64,000 nucleotides of DNA, taken from Zopfochytrium polystomum (lineage: Eukaryota > Chytridiomycota > Chytridiomycetes > Chytridiales > Chytridiaceae). The translations under genes were made by a program, and so were the position numbers. How positions within the stretch are numbered: the first letter of the stretch is position 1; the number at the start of each line of letters is the position of its first letter. The stretch covers positions 186,001 to 250,000 of the forward strand of contig JAIVFJ010000071.1 in the NCBI GenBank assembly GCA_025765615.1, written 5' to 3'. Positions 23,734 to 35,568 of the stretch are shown here, in pieces. The notes beneath the pieces are model-generated. The model saw nothing but the letters and a program-made list of their open reading frames with translations, had not been told where the DNA came from and made no database searches.

Positions 23734-24053
23734 ATGCTAGAGCCTATGCCGCCAGGCGAAACCGCCGGCATCAACTACCTGCCGCCAGAATTCGGTCGAG
23801 TGGCGCCGGGTGGCTACGCCGGTGGTGGGTGGCTTGTAAGCAGACCTTCGAGACGGGAAGGGTCATTTGGCGGAGGTCGGCAACTTTTTCTCATACCTGG
23901 TCCTCTTTCTCGTCGGAACAAGTTCGAAAACAGTTCTTGAAAGGCAACAAACGCAGAAGGGATCACACAAGGAGTACTTATTGCAAGCGAAAAAGGGCAA
24001 ATGGGTCGCAACGGGGAAAAAGGGAAAGCGTTGTCCAAAAGCGAAGGCAATAA
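23734..24053 (+). CDS. possible small two-exon protein with basic tail
   Basis: ATG 23734 opens a frame reading MLEPMPPGETAGINYLPPEF up to a consensus donor (GTAAGC) at 23836. A fitting acceptor at 23933 leads to a Lys/Arg-rich end (KGNKRRRDHTRSTYCKRKR) and stop at 24051-24053, giving 73 aa. The splice sites are good, but there is no homologue in the window to test it. It could be noncoding sequence between two convergent genes. Confidence 0.3.
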
Positions 24054-24075
24054 ACTCCAATGGAAAACGGGACCC

Positions 24076-24642
24076 TCAAGCCGCCGCGACCATAACGCTC
24101 TGCAGAATCATCCACGGCTTCCCAACAGTACCCGTCGCAACAACGACATTGACCTGCACCGTCCCGACGTTCGCCGCCGGCGGCGTCCACCAGAGCGTCT
24201 GCACGGCCGTGTTGGCCAGCGGCGCCGAGTGCGTGATAGTCGACGTCGGGCTCTCGTTGCTGACGTTGGCGGCTTGACACGCGGACGCGGTCTGCGCGCG
24301 GATCTTGGTCGTGGCCATGAAGGCTCCCACGTGCGATTCGGCCGCGGCGGCGGCGCGGGTCGTGGTGTTGACGTAGGCGAGGATCCCGCCGGACGTGAAG
24401 GCGGGGAGGCCGGTGAGTTGGATGGGGAGCGCCGCGGCCGAGCCCGGGGTGTACGTTGCCGGCGCGGTTATTGCAAAACCGAGGGTCTGCGTGGGGTTGC
24501 CGTGCTTGGCGGTGATGGCGGCCTTGCTGATGATGCATCGCGGCGCACCTTTGGGCAGAGCGGCAACACTCAGCGTTGGTGATGAGCCCACGGTGAAGAG
24601 GGCAAAGGCGAAGGCGAGAACGGCTGCAGGGGCGAAGAGCAT
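24076..24642 (-). CDS. secreted Reeler-like domain protein
   Basis: A 188-aa intronless frame with a signal peptide (VLAFAFALFTVGSSPTLSVA). The mature part follows the Reeler-domain order as I know it from animals: cysteine (PRCII), a TYTPGSAAALPIQLTG strand pair, GGILAYV, HVGAF, a second cysteine (SACQAANVSNESP), a W-containing strand (VQTLWWTPPAANVGTVQVN) and a final strand. The assignment is by pattern, not by search; another secreted beta-sandwich is possible. It is convergent with the small plus-strand frame and close to it (22 bp). Confidence 0.55.
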   Translation of the reverse strand: MLFAPAAVLAFAFALFTVGSSPTLSVAALPKGAPRCIISKAAITAKHGNPTQTLGFAITAPATYTPGSAAALPIQLTGLPAFTSGGILAYVNTTTRAAAAAESHVGAFMATTKIRAQTASACQAANVSNESPTSTITHSAPLANTAVQTLWWTPPAANVGTVQVNVVVATGTVGKPWMILQSVMVAAA

Positions 24643-25218
24643 GATAATGTTGGCTTTCGGTGCCTTGCCTTATTTGTGTGATTTTAAGGAAAGTGAAAAA
24701 GCACGAAGACAGCATGAAAACAATGTCAAACTTCGGCTAGAGGCGCGAGCCGAAGTCTTCGAAATTGGAGCAATGTTCCCCCTAAAGTACTTTAATTACT
24801 TGCTTTTAGTTCTATTGACTCGAATTTCGACAAATTGCGCGATTCCGTCCAAGTTGGAGCATCCCACATTTGAATAAGCGGCTGCTCAGTTGGTGGTGAG
24901 CCCTAAGGATGCAAATTGAAATTTGAAATTGAAACTAGGGAGACCCCTCATCTTCAAAGCTTTTGAGACCAATTCAGCGAATTTGATTTGCAACCAGGCC
25001 GCACACCCAGAAACAGCGATACTACCTGTCCTTGAAACACGCCAGTCGTTAAATTAAATAATGTTTGGATGAAATTAGACCACTTCTTACACGCCCGAGC
25101 GCTACGCCCCCGGCGGTATGGTCATTAAGTCTGGACCAACTTATCTTTGCCGTTTCAGCGAGCCGATCAAACTTTGTTAAGCAATATATTTGGCAATTTT
25201 TTTTTAAAATCGAACAAA
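24643..25218. other. intergenic, AT-rich
   Basis: Promoter of the Reeler-like gene and 3' flank of the ankyrin gene. No coding signal seen. Confidence 0.5.
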
Positions 25219-26073
25219 TCAAGTTTGCAAACCACTCTCCTTCCACCACGCTTGAACCTCTGGAGAGCCGCCGGGGGTCGGCTTTGAGAACTTGAGCTCC
25301 AATCCACTAGACTGCCACCACCGCAGCACGTCGACTCGACCGTTTTCGCTCGCCCCGTCCATCGCGGCCTTTGAATATTTAACGGTCAATCCGCTCTTCT
25401 TCCACCAGTCCAAAATAGGCAACCGGCCCTGCTTGCTTGCCGAATCGACGGACCATTCCGTGTAGCGCAGCTCCAAGGCGCTGTCCTTCCACCACTGCAG
25501 CTGCGCCGGATCAAACGCGGAATCCATCGCGGAGGAGGTGTACAGCGACTTTACGTCCAGCCCGCTGTTCTTCCAAAAGTTGAGCACGCCGACGTGCCAG
25601 TAACCAAAGTCCATGACGTTCTTTGCCGTCTTGAGCTTGAGCCCGCTGTCGCGCCACCACTGCAGCACGTCGACAAACCCGCGATACGACGCGCCCGTCA
25701 GCGCCGACGTCGTGTACTCGAGCGAGAGCGGCTCTTCGTCCTCGCCGCCGCCGCCATCCTCAGGAGCAGCAGTAGCAGCCGCGCGATCTTTCCACCACTG
25801 CAGCACCGCGACGTGGCCGTACTCGCTCGCCAGGTTCATCGCCGAGGTCGTGTACCGCGGGCGCAGGCTGTTGCGGCGACAGTGGCGCAGCAGCCTGGAG
25901 AGGAGGTCTACGCGCCCGTTTGCGCTCGCCGTGTTGAACTCGAGATCGTGCATGGCGCGGTAGGCGCGGCACTGCTCGTACTCGTCGCGGATCAGCGTCG
26001 CGAAGAGGAAGCGCTCCCTGTCCGTTGACAGTTTCGGGTAGATGAGGTAGCCGACCAGATCTGGGACAGGCAT
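25219..26073 (-). CDS. ankyrin-type repeat protein of the chytrid WW-repeat class
   Basis: A 284-aa intronless gene. From about residue 70 it consists of 30-35-residue repeats with the core GHVAVLQWWKDSGLELRYT or close variants (VDVLQWWRDSGLKLKT, LPILDWWKKSGLTVKYS, VDVLRWWQSSGLELKF). Between the second and third copies there is an acidic Gly/Glu insert. The N-terminal part (LVGYLIYPKLSTDRERF) resembles an F-box-like or capping segment, but I am not sure. Repeats of this kind occur in very large numbers in chytrid genomes and probably bind proteins; no specific role can be inferred. The gene at 62.9-63.7 kb belongs to the same class. Confidence 0.75.
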   Translation of the reverse strand: MPVPDLVGYLIYPKLSTDRERFLFATLIRDEYEQCRAYRAMHDLEFNTASANGRVDLLSRLLRHCRRNSLRPRYTTSAMNLASEYGHVAVLQWWKDRAAATAAPEDGGGGEDEEPLSLEYTTSALTGASYRGFVDVLQWWRDSGLKLKTAKNVMDFGYWHVGVLNFWKNSGLDVKSLYTSSAMDSAFDPAQLQWWKDSALELRYTEWSVDSASKQGRLPILDWWKKSGLTVKYSKAAMDGASENGRVDVLRWWQSSGLELKFSKPTPGGSPEVQAWWKESGLQT

Positions 26074-26081
26074 GTCGGTGG

Positions 26082-26108
26082 GCTCGCTCGCTCGCTCGCT
26101 CGCTCGCT
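26082..26108. repeat. (GCTC)n microsatellite
   Basis: About six units of a tetranucleotide directly upstream of the ankyrin gene's start. Confidence 0.9.
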
Positions 26109-26393
26109 GTTTTTTCGGGTGATCTCTCTCTCTACCGGTACCAGGGTCGTGATTGATTGATTAACTTGTTCGTTGGCTGTCTCGCTCTCGCTTTGCTTTC
26201 AGCCAGCCCGCTTTGGTTTGGGGAAAGAGGGGGTGGATCAAACAGGCCGGTGGAGGAATGAATGAATGCAAGCGTGTGACAAGGAGAGGAACAAACCCCA
26301 ATCCACCCCCACCCAAAAATAATTTTATTACGTAATGTCGACAACGGATGTCCTGCCAAAAAAGGAAACAACTTAGCCACACCCTCTCTTGAC

Positions 26394-27831
26394 ATGTCAA
26401 TGTCAAGCACTTGCGGCTGCTGGCACCACCCACAACGATAATGTCATCTCGCTGCTGGCAAGCGAGCTGATCGACCGCATTCTCGCCTTCGTCTTCGTTG
26501 CTGGCGAAGACGACGACGACAACGACAGTGACAACTGCCGCGCGATCGCCCGGCTCTGCTCGGTCTCAAAGTTCTGGTCCCGGCGAGCTGCAACCGACGC
26601 CCTGTGGCGGTCAATGTTCCTCAGTCGCTGGCCCATGCCACGGATATGCGCGGCCGACAGCGACGCACCGCCGATCGCCCACCACCACCTCGAGGCAGAT
26701 TCTCAAGCAGGCAGCGGGTCCACCTCACCAGCCGCCAGAGTCCCGTGGAAGAAGCTGTACGAGCACCGCTTGGCGGTGCGCAACAGCTGGATCCGCGGAC
26801 AGCCCGTCGAAAAGCGATTTCGCCCCGTCGCGACCATCCTCGCGCTCCACCCACAGTGGGTCATTGTTAATACTCAAGGCGGCACTGGCGAAGTCTTGAT
26901 CTATAGACGATCGGATCTCGAGCTTGTTCGAACAATTCGTGCCCACACGACCTGGGTGTGGCGCGCAAATGTCGACGTCGATGGAAAGGGCTTGCTGACA
27001 ATGGCGTCCGATAACGTGAAGCTGTGGGACATGTCGACCGACGCTTGCGAACTCGCTCTCGAGGGCCTCGATGTTAATTTTCTGTTAGACATGAGTCTCC
27101 ATCCCGCGTACATCGTTGCTGTAGCCAGACAGAACGTTCCGGTCTTTGGACTGATCACAGTAATGGTTTGGGACAGAACTACTGGGTCGTTGGTTCAGAC
27201 ATTTCACTGTTCCGGGGAAAAGATTCTGGCGTTCGCCATCTGGGGACTTCAAATTGTCACTCTCTCCAGCAATGGTTCAGTCAAGCTGTGGAACGTTCTA
27301 ACTGGTGATTGCGACCAGATACTCATGGGTGGCGATGAAGCAGCAAAGCCACTAAGCAGGAGTGGCATCGTCCGATTTGATGGCGATCGTGTCGCCGTCC
27401 TTTCTCGGCACGAAAATTGCATATTGGTTTGGGATTCTCGAAACGGTGCCCTTCTCAAGAAGCTGGAATACGGCCAAGCAAGACCTAATTACTTTCATCT
27501 GGTCGCAGAATTTCTTGCCAATGTTTACGATTCCTCAATTGAGCTGTGCGATATCAAATCGGGGAATGTCGTGCGCCGCATCCTGACACAAAAAGACTCT
27601 AGTATATTCATGGATGGGTCTGCTATATTTTCCGTTCCAAGAGTGAGCCAGCTTTTTTATGCAACTGCGTAAATTAACCTCCCTTTGCACAACAAAAATA
27701 GGATACAGACGAAGCCACAGCGTTCGACTTTGTGAGTGGAATTCCTTTTGCCAGCTACTTTTGAAGGGAGAGATCGCGTTGTTTAACGGCAGGTCGAGGA
27801 CTGGCCAACTGTTGCAAACTCGTTAATGTAA
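26394..27831 (+). CDS. F-box / WD40 repeat protein
   Basis: Probable substrate adaptor of an SCF ubiquitin ligase. Exons 26394-27642, 27702-27731 and 27793-27831 (phase 0 joins). The start ATG 26394 is joined to the main frame if one C is removed from CCC at 26429-26431; without this no ATG precedes the F-box. The F-box reads NVISLLASELIDRILAFVF with an acidic insert, followed by VSKFWSRRAATDALWRSMF. WD-type blades follow (for example LLTMASDNVKLWDMSTDACE, VTLSSNGSVKLWNVLTGDC, RHENCILVWDSRNGALL). About 435 aa. Target unknown. Confidence 0.8.
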
Positions 27832-28308
27832 GCAAATTCAGCGAACGGTCACCTTTTTTAGTTTGTCAACCAAAGAGCGTGAAACTGAGACTATTGGAGA
27901 TGTGCCAAATATATAAGTTGGTGGGCAGGGATGGATCGATTGACATTTGCTAAAGGTGCGACGTGTGCATGCCAGCTTGACTGGTCAATGTCAAATCCCC
28001 GAGGTGGCCCGGTGCGAAGCTGCAAGGAACCCGTCCGTGAGGCGGATGGGGAGGGTCCTGGTGGTGTTTGCAGGTTGCACATTGCCTGCCTGGGAAAGAC
28101 GCAACCACTCGTCCATGAGACGTCCGAATTGAAGCTTGGCTGTGTGTTCGACTCGGCTGCGTATAATAAATAACGTGGAGCCACATGGCTGAAGAGTTGA
28201 ATTAGGAGTTGAATCTGTCACTCTGCGGAGCAGTATCGCCAGACAGAGGGCGAGACACTGTCCACCACGAATCATGCAGAAGCAGACAAAAAAAAACTCC
28301 CAACTGAG
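27832..28308. other. intergenic
   Basis: No coding or repeat signal beyond short shadow frames. Confidence 0.5.
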
Positions 28309-30174
28309 ATGGCCTCGACGACCACAGTGGCAGCGGTGGGACCGGGCCCCCAGCACGACCACGACGGTGACGACGGCGGCGGCGATGAAGCCGCTGAACG
28401 GCACCGACGTCGCAAAGCGCCACTCCGCCGAGCCCGAGGCGCTCGCAGACATCGTCAAGCGCCGCGCCGCCGAGGCCGGCCTGCTCAAGGAGCGGCCGCT
28501 GCTGGAGCAGCAGATCCTCGCCCTGCCGTCCGTCGCAGAGGGACTCGTGCGCCCCGTCCACCAAGAGACGGCCACGCTCGAGGCCGCCATCCGCCTCTTT
28601 GGCGCACACATCGAGCCGCCCAGCGCGGGCCGCCACTTTGCCGCTGACGGGATCCTCGACGTCGACGCGGACGGCGACCACGCCGGCGCCGCAGCGACAG
28701 TCAAACCAGACGATCTGATCGAAGTGGCCAAGGTCAAGGACCGGGACGTCGGCGTCGAAGTCACCCTTCTCGCCAAACCCACCATCACTCCGTCTACCTG
28801 CGCGGGGGACAAACTGGTGCGGGGGTTCAACGGATTGCCCGGAGTCGGTCCGTGGGCGATCGGCGGGTACATCCGCGTGAAGAGCCTGAAAGAGGCCAAG
28901 AAGCCGCTGGAGCTGTCCAAGATTTCGGTGAAGCTGGACGCGGTGATGGCCGGCCGGCGAATGGTGGCGAAGAGCAACGAGGCGTTTGTTCTGTATCCAC
29001 ACTTTTACGCGCGGCTGGTGGCGCTGCCGGTAGTTGTGCTGGGGCAGAACACGACGATTCCGGTCGGAGGCGAGTACGTTGGAACGTTCCGTTTCCAGTT
29101 TACGCAGGTTTACCCACCCGCTCTGGACCTCATTACCCTGTGCGCCCACGACACGAAGAATGTGGTGCTGTACCGCTTGGGCGCGACGGTTCCCGGGCCC
29201 TTTGGTCAACTCTCGCTCCTCTACGATGTCCCTGTTCAGCTCTTTTCTGTCAACCTTATCCGAGGCTGGCTGACCGACACGGTCGTCAACCCTTTAGTCT
29301 CCATGTTCCCAAGTTCAAAGCCTGAAATACTCCCGGACGTCCACATCAAAGTCGGACCCCACGGCTGGTGCGTACCCGGCGAAACCATTGCTATCGAAGT
29401 CACGGTCATCATGCGGCCACCAGGCTACTCCACCAACAGCGCCAGCAACAGCAGCGCCGAGTCTGCGTCCTCGATTGTCGGCAGCATATCCCAGGTGACG
29501 GTCTCGCTGTACGAGGTCGTCGGATTCGCCGAGGGATCCCTGAAGGCGGGGTCCCTGCACCCGCGAGTGACGGTCAAGACGTGCGTCTCGTCGATCGCGA
29601 AGCGCGAGCTCAACGCCGCCGCCGAAGCCGGGCATCAGACGCTGATCTGGAACCCGTCGGCGGTGGCCGGCGCCGCCGGCATGACCGCGACGCTGCGGCT
29701 GCGGATCCCGCCGCCGGCGTCGACGCGCAGCATGGTGCCGACCAAGGCGGGGCGGGGGGCGCAAAGTCGAACTTTGACGCGGCCAGCGAGTGCGTCAACA
29801 CGGACGGGCGGTGGATCAACACGCTCGTGTCGCACGAGGTGTGCGTCGCGGTGCAGTATGAGCCGGCGGCGGCGGCTTTGGCGGGGGGGCGCATGAAGCA
29901 GTTTTTAACGAGCGTGGGGCTCAGGGCGGCCGAGCCGCCGGTCGAGTACCGGGTGCCGGTGCAGGTAGTCGGTGTGCCGCGCGCGGCGGCCAGCGTGATT
30001 GCGAGCAGGTTCCCTGCGGTGCTGAAGAACCCGGACGAGGCCGAGAGGGCGCCGGCGGTGGTGCGCGGCGAGGCGGATGAGCCGTTCGAGCCGCTGCTGT
30101 CGGAGGATCCGGTCAAGACGCCCGACTTGGTGAGCGGGATCACGCTGGACAAGGGGGGCTACATGTGCATTTAG
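28309..30174 (+). CDS. arrestin-like protein
   Basis: An alpha-arrestin-type fold is suggested by paired beta-sandwich hallmarks. The N-domain end reads GGEYVGTFRFQFTQVYPPAL, followed by the adaptor-like VVLYRLGATVPGPFGQLSLL. The C-domain begins HIKVGPHGWCVPGETIAIEV with QVTVSLYEV and ends in VEYRVPVQVVGVP. Such proteins link ubiquitin ligases to membrane cargo in fungi. The start is uncertain. ATG 28309 (MASTTTVAAVGPGP) joins the main frame only if one C is dropped from C5 at 28347-28351; the in-frame ATG at 28385 is the conservative start. A second frame break at about 29735-29757 (G-rich) needs one added or two removed bases. No PPxY motif was noticed. About 600 aa. Confidence 0.6.
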
Positions 30175-30447
30175 GGCTCTCTTGTCGCCATTTGTTGAAG
30201 GCACTAGCCGCCAGTTAATGTGCACTGCGTGCCCCATTGTTTGTTTCGAATACTCAAGAAGTAAAGGAGTGGTAAGAGAGTCACAGGCAAGTCACGGGGA
30301 CACGGATCCGACCGCATCCCGCGCGCTCGGCAGAACTGTACTCGAATTTCGCCGTCGGCCGGGGTCACAAGGCGCCGCGTCGTCGTCAGGCGTGTGACAA
30401 TTCCTTGCAAAAGGGCAGACCGACTTTACACCCAGGACGCAGCACAA
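30175..30447. other. intergenic, short
   Basis: Promoter region of the acyl-CoA oxidase gene. Nothing specific seen. Confidence 0.4.
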
Positions 30448-32888
30448 ATGAGCCTGTCCGACCTGCAGCGGGAGCGCCAGCTGATTGCCGCCGGCTCCAC
30501 CTCGCACGCGTCAGACGTCGCCTCCCTCCTCCGGCTCTTCCTCGACGGCGGCGTCGAAAACTCGCGAAGGCGGGTGAGCGACCGGATCCCTCGCCACTCC
30601 CCCCGACAGCCGTTCGTCACTGCTAAACACATACCTGTCTTCCCGTCAGGATGCGGCTTACGCCATCGTGTCGCGCGATCCGTTTCTGAGCTATATGCTA
30701 TCGCCCGGCGGCCATCCCCACGACCTCGAGCGGAAAGAGGCACGCGTGAAAACGATGCAGCAGATCCGCCGAATCGTAGAGATCTCTCAGACCATGACAG
30801 ATCGCCAGCTATTTTCGGCAATCCTCGACGTAATGATGTGGGCATAAAGTTCAATTTCCTGTGGCATTGCACGCATGGGTTGGTAAGTCACTCAGTTCGC
30901 ACTTTCCCCGCAGAGAGCTCTCGGACAGCTTCAGCATGCGGCTTGGAGTCCATGCGATCCTCTTCAAGACGGCGCTCGTGTTCTTTGCCACTGAGGTGCA
31001 GCAAGCAAAGTGGCTGACGGCAGCAGAGAATTTCGAGCTGTTCGGGTCGTTTTCCATGGTTAGTGACTCTTGCGCAGTACTTTTTTCTTCACCCACTCAA
31101 TTGATCGTCCCGACCGTGCGTGTGTCGGCTCCTTTCTCTCCGGGGCTGACAGACCGAACTAGGCCACAGCTCAGCCCTGCAAGGCATCGAAACGACCGCG
31201 ACCCTCGACGTCGCAAACGACGAATGGATCCTGCACTCGCCGACGCTCACGTCGGCGAAATGGTGGATAGGCATGGTTGGCCAAACCGCCACCCACACGG
31301 CCCTACTAGCGCAAACGATTCTGCCAGACGGCGAATCGCTGGGACTCAATTGGTTTATCGTTCCTCTCAGAGACCCTCTCACTGGACGGTTGAGGCCGGG
31401 GGTGACGTGCGGTGACATTGGCGCGAAAGCTGGGAGGAACGGACTGGATAACGGCTGGATCCTGTTATCCCACGTCAGAATCCCGAGAGAGAATATGTTG
31501 ATGCGGTTTTGCAAAGTTGGAAAAGGAGGCAAGGACATTGAAGGACCCGTCCATCCGGCAGTAATGTAAATGGTTGGAGTGCCCAATCGGCCAAGTACTA
31601 ACCAACCCCCCCGATAAACAACAGGTATGCCCCGCTCATTCCCGAGCGCTTAACCCTCACATTCGCGGTCCGCACGACCATCGGCAAAGCCCTGACGATC
31701 GCGATCCGCTATGGCATCACGCGTCGGACAGGGGGCGTCCAACGAGCAGATCCTCGACTACCAAGCGCAGCAGTTCAACCTGCTTCCGCACCTGGGCGGG
31801 CTTGTGGTGATCCAGCTGGCCGGGCGGGTGACGCTGGCGCGGTGGTCCGCGTTCGCGACGATGGCGCAGGAGGATCCGGACGGGTACGCAGGCGGACCTG
31901 CCAGACGTGCACGCGTCGAGCGCCGGGCTCAAGGCCACCTGTGACGTGGTGGGGCAGCGAGGTGCTGGAGAACTGCAGGCGCGCGTGCGGCGGGCACGCG
32001 TACAGCTCGTACAACGCGATCGCGGGGATGATTGCGGACTGGGGCGTCATGACCACGGGCGGCGGTGACAATTTCCCGATGGCTCAGCAGTGCGCGGTAG
32101 GAAATGTTGCCAGAGTCCGCTTTTTCCTGTCTAACATCTGACATTTTTTATTAATTTTTCTTGCGTTTCTCGCAGAGATACATCCTCTACTCTCTTCAGT
32201 CGCTGAGCCGCGAGGGCCAGTGCCGGGGAACTGCCTCCTACCTCAACAACGCAGCTTCTCTCGCAGCCCAAACCAAGTGTCGCTTTGACCCGTCCGACGA
32301 AGCAGCGTTCTCAAAGCTTGACACGTACGCGGAAATACTGAGTGTCATGGTTGTCAAAGTGGCAACCAGACTCACGAAGAACACAGCGCTGTCCAAAAAG
32401 AACGGCGGCGACCCTATCAACGACAATATGGTCGATCTTACGCACTTGAGGCAAGCCTTTGTCCCACGTCCTGCACATTGCACAGGCTTTTCTTCTCACC
32501 TCGCAAACCTCGACACTTCCCCCAAAACGACTCAAACCAACCAGCAACCTCCACTCGTATGTGCACCTGCTCAACAACTTCCTCGCCTCGCTGCAGCCAC
32601 CGCACGCGCAGCCACCCGCGAGCCTCTTGCCGACACTGCACGCCCTCGCGGTGCTCTACTTCGCCGACGTCGTCCGGCGGATCGTCAGCGTCACGGCGCT
32701 GGAGGAATGGTACTTTGACGGCAGGCACATCGAGGCCGTGAAGCACGCCGTGAGGCGCGGGTGCGCCGACGTTCGGGCGGTGGCGGCAGGGGTGACAGAC
32801 GGTGAGCCGTCACCTATCTGCGGGTTGTTCAGAACCCTAAGGCGACATTACGTTTCTTATTTCTGCTTGCTAAACATACACCCGTCTC

Positions 32889-32928
<40 letters not shown>

Positions 32929-33041
32929 AAACTTGTACAACGCGCGCTTTGTACGAGCGCAGCCCTTGGCTTCCCCGACTTTGTTCTAAACTCGCCGATC
33001 GGCAGGCACGACGGGCACATTTATGAAGGTGCGTGAAGAAC

Positions 33042-33072
<31 letters not shown>

Positions 33073-33215
33073 CGTTTGCTCATCCCACCGGTGTTCTCGG
33101 GCAACCACGTATAGCGTACTTCGAGACGGTGAAGGGCTCGCCTGACGGTATAGGCATCCCTCCGTACTTTGAGTCGGAGATCCGACCGATCCTCGAGAGC
33201 CGCAGTCGCCTTTGA
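30448..33215 (+). CDS. peroxisomal acyl-CoA oxidase
   Basis: First enzyme of peroxisomal beta-oxidation: acyl-CoA plus O2 gives trans-2-enoyl-CoA plus H2O2, FAD-dependent. ATG 30448; about eight exons. Diagnostic stretches: TELGHSSALQGIETTATLD (acyl-CoA/FAD region), WWIGMVGQTATHTALLAQ, NGWILLSHVRIPRENML, NEQILDYQAQQFNLLPHL, CRRACGGHAYSSYNAI and FGFPDFVLNSPIGRHDGHIY (assembled across a splice). The C-terminus is ESRSRL, and SRL is a PTS1 peroxisome signal. Extra bases break the frame near 31726, near 31898 and near 31942. Poly-A (37) and poly-T (29) tracts lie in the two introns flanking the GFPDF exon. Confidence 0.9.
32891..32927 (+). repeat. A37 homopolymer in an intron
   Basis: Pure A run inside an intron of the acyl-CoA oxidase gene. 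Confidence 0.95.
33044..33072 (+). repeat. T29 homopolymer in the next intron
   Basis: Pure T run 116 bp after the A37 run, in the following intron; the two could pair. Confidence 0.95.
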
Positions 33216-33591
33216 GCCCTGCGGCTTCCTTTTTTCTTCGTGTTGGTCTGTGATGTCGCTTGGCTTTGGCCTCAAATTGTTTTTCCTTGTCTGTTAAAAA
33301 TGGACACCGTTGCTCGTGGTGCCTTCATTACATACTTTTATTGTTTACCAACTTGCAACACTACTTCCGCCGACCAGAGGGTGGTGGTACAAATACTAAA
33401 TGCTCGTTCGTTTTCCGGAACTGATTGTAAGTTGGAAAACTCAAATCTGACCGTCGAGCGAGACCACAATAAAAGAACAAGGAACCATTATCCTTTTCAG
33501 CATAAACTGCACAACGCCAAAACGACACACCTTTGCCTTGCAACCACATTTCTGCAAGCGTGGGTAGCTGCTCTACCGCCTTGCAGATGCA
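33216..33591. other. convergent intergenic region
   Basis: 3' flanks of the oxidase gene and of the minus-strand gene. No feature seen. Confidence 0.5.
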
Positions 33592-35537
33592 TTAAGCTTG
33601 AACGCAAAAGGCTTGTTTGGCGGGAAGAGCGCCTCGGTAGGCCGGATCGACTGCCACCAGCGACTGCATCGCGCCCTGGAGCGGCAGACGCGGGATGGCA
33701 GCCGCTGTGGGCGCGTGTGAAAGGAGCTCGGCGAGGTTGTCCGCGACGCGCGTTGCTGTGGTTTGGAAACATGAAAAAAAGAAGTAACCAAAAGTTTAGG
33801 GGGAATGAGGACAGCCAGCCAGCGGACACGGCAGCAACAAGAACTGCAGCCAGAACAAACACTCACCTATCCCCACTTCCTCGCCACCAACGCCGCCAGA
33901 CGCGCCCACGCCGACGCCAGACCCGAGGTCCCGCGCCACCCTCGCCTCCTGGACGACGGCCAGCAGCTCCAGCAGAACCGCGCTTTCCCGCAGCAGCATC
34001 AGCTCCCCCGCGGTTCCGCCGACACCGCCGCCGTCGCCGCCTCCGTCACTGCCGGTCCCGTCCTCCCCAGACATGAACACGTCCCCGTCCCCGTCCGCGT
34101 CACCCTCGTCCCCGTCCTCCTCCTCGTCGTCGCCATCAGCGTCGTCGCCGTCGTCGTCAGCCCCATCCGGCGCAAAGTAGTTCCGGAAGACAGCGTCGAC
34201 GTCGATGGCCTCGGCCTCCCGCAGGAGCCGCGTCGCGGCGGCGAGGTCCTTCTGGGACGGGAAGCGCAGGAGTGGGGCGGCGCCGGGCGCAACGTCGGCG
34301 GGAGGGTGGAAGAGGGATAAGATGGAGGCAGCGGCCGGGTCGTTGGTGGCGGCGAGGAGGGCCGGGAGCTCGACGTGGGGCACGCCAGAGTCGGACGAGT
34401 CGCTGGTCGGGGCGAAGGCGCTGAAGGGGGTGTAGGGAAGAGAGGTTGCTGATTGCGAGAGACGTCGATGCCCACCAGGGAAAAGAGGGCGGGTGTTGGG
34501 TTCATTAGCCGAAGTCCAAACCTCACGGAACATCAAATGGGAAACACTTACGCAGCGGGGTCACATTTTCCGTCTCTCTCCGACGTGCGAGTCGACTCGC
34601 TTCAGCCGCCGAGTCAAAGTCGCCCAGCGCTCGCACGTGGTTCGGTTCAAGGGACGGTGTAGCTCCGACGCGGACCTTCATAAAGTCGGACGACGCTGGT
34701 CCGCGACAAAAACATCAACCGCGAGGAAAATTTGCAAACGAGTTTCAACCTTTTTTTTTTCCAAAACAAAACAGGAGCAAATCATCCTCACCCGGAATCT
34801 GGCTGTCTACCAAGTTGGCCGAACTGGAGCTGGTAAAATAAAACAGCCCGTCATCGCCCTTCCGGGCGAGCGCAACTCGATCAAACTGCACCAAAGCTCT
34901 TTTAGGGTTTCTTCCTCCTTTCGATGCAGATTTCAGAAACAGAAGCCCAGTTACCTCGTCCGAGGGCGACACGTAACCGGTCGCATCAGCAAGCCCGTTC
35001 GTCCCTGCTGTGGAGGGCCGGTGCGCTGCGGTCGTTGGGAATCCTTCACTCGCGATCGCGTCCACCAGCGCCAGCGTAAATTTGTGCAACTTGGCAGCCT
35101 CGAGCTTCACGGCTTCGTCCCCCGTGTGCAAGATTTTGACATGAAGGAAGACGGCCTGGACCTCGCGCTGGCGTTCCGTTCATCGAAAAATACAAAAACA
35201 AAACGAGAGAGAAATCGCCGGATAAGGAGAAGCAAAACACCCCTCAGGCAGACCAAAATTATGAGGGAAAAAAAAAAAGCAGCAGCCAAATCGCAGCCCC
35301 TAAACGCACCTGGAAATGCGCAAGGTCTTCAAACTGGTTTGAGCGAGCGGCTTCCAGCAGCGCGGACAGGTTGGACGAGGTGAGGCCCGCTGGGGCGGCC
35401 AGGGTGGTGGTGGCGACGGCGGCGGTCGAGGCCGCCGTGGCCGTCCGTCGCGCAGAGGATCGGGTCGCTACGGCAGGTGCGGCAGTGGCGGCGGCGACAT
35501 CGGGAGGCGGCGAGAAGAAGCCTTGCGAGTCTTGACT

Positions 35538-35568
<31 letters not shown>

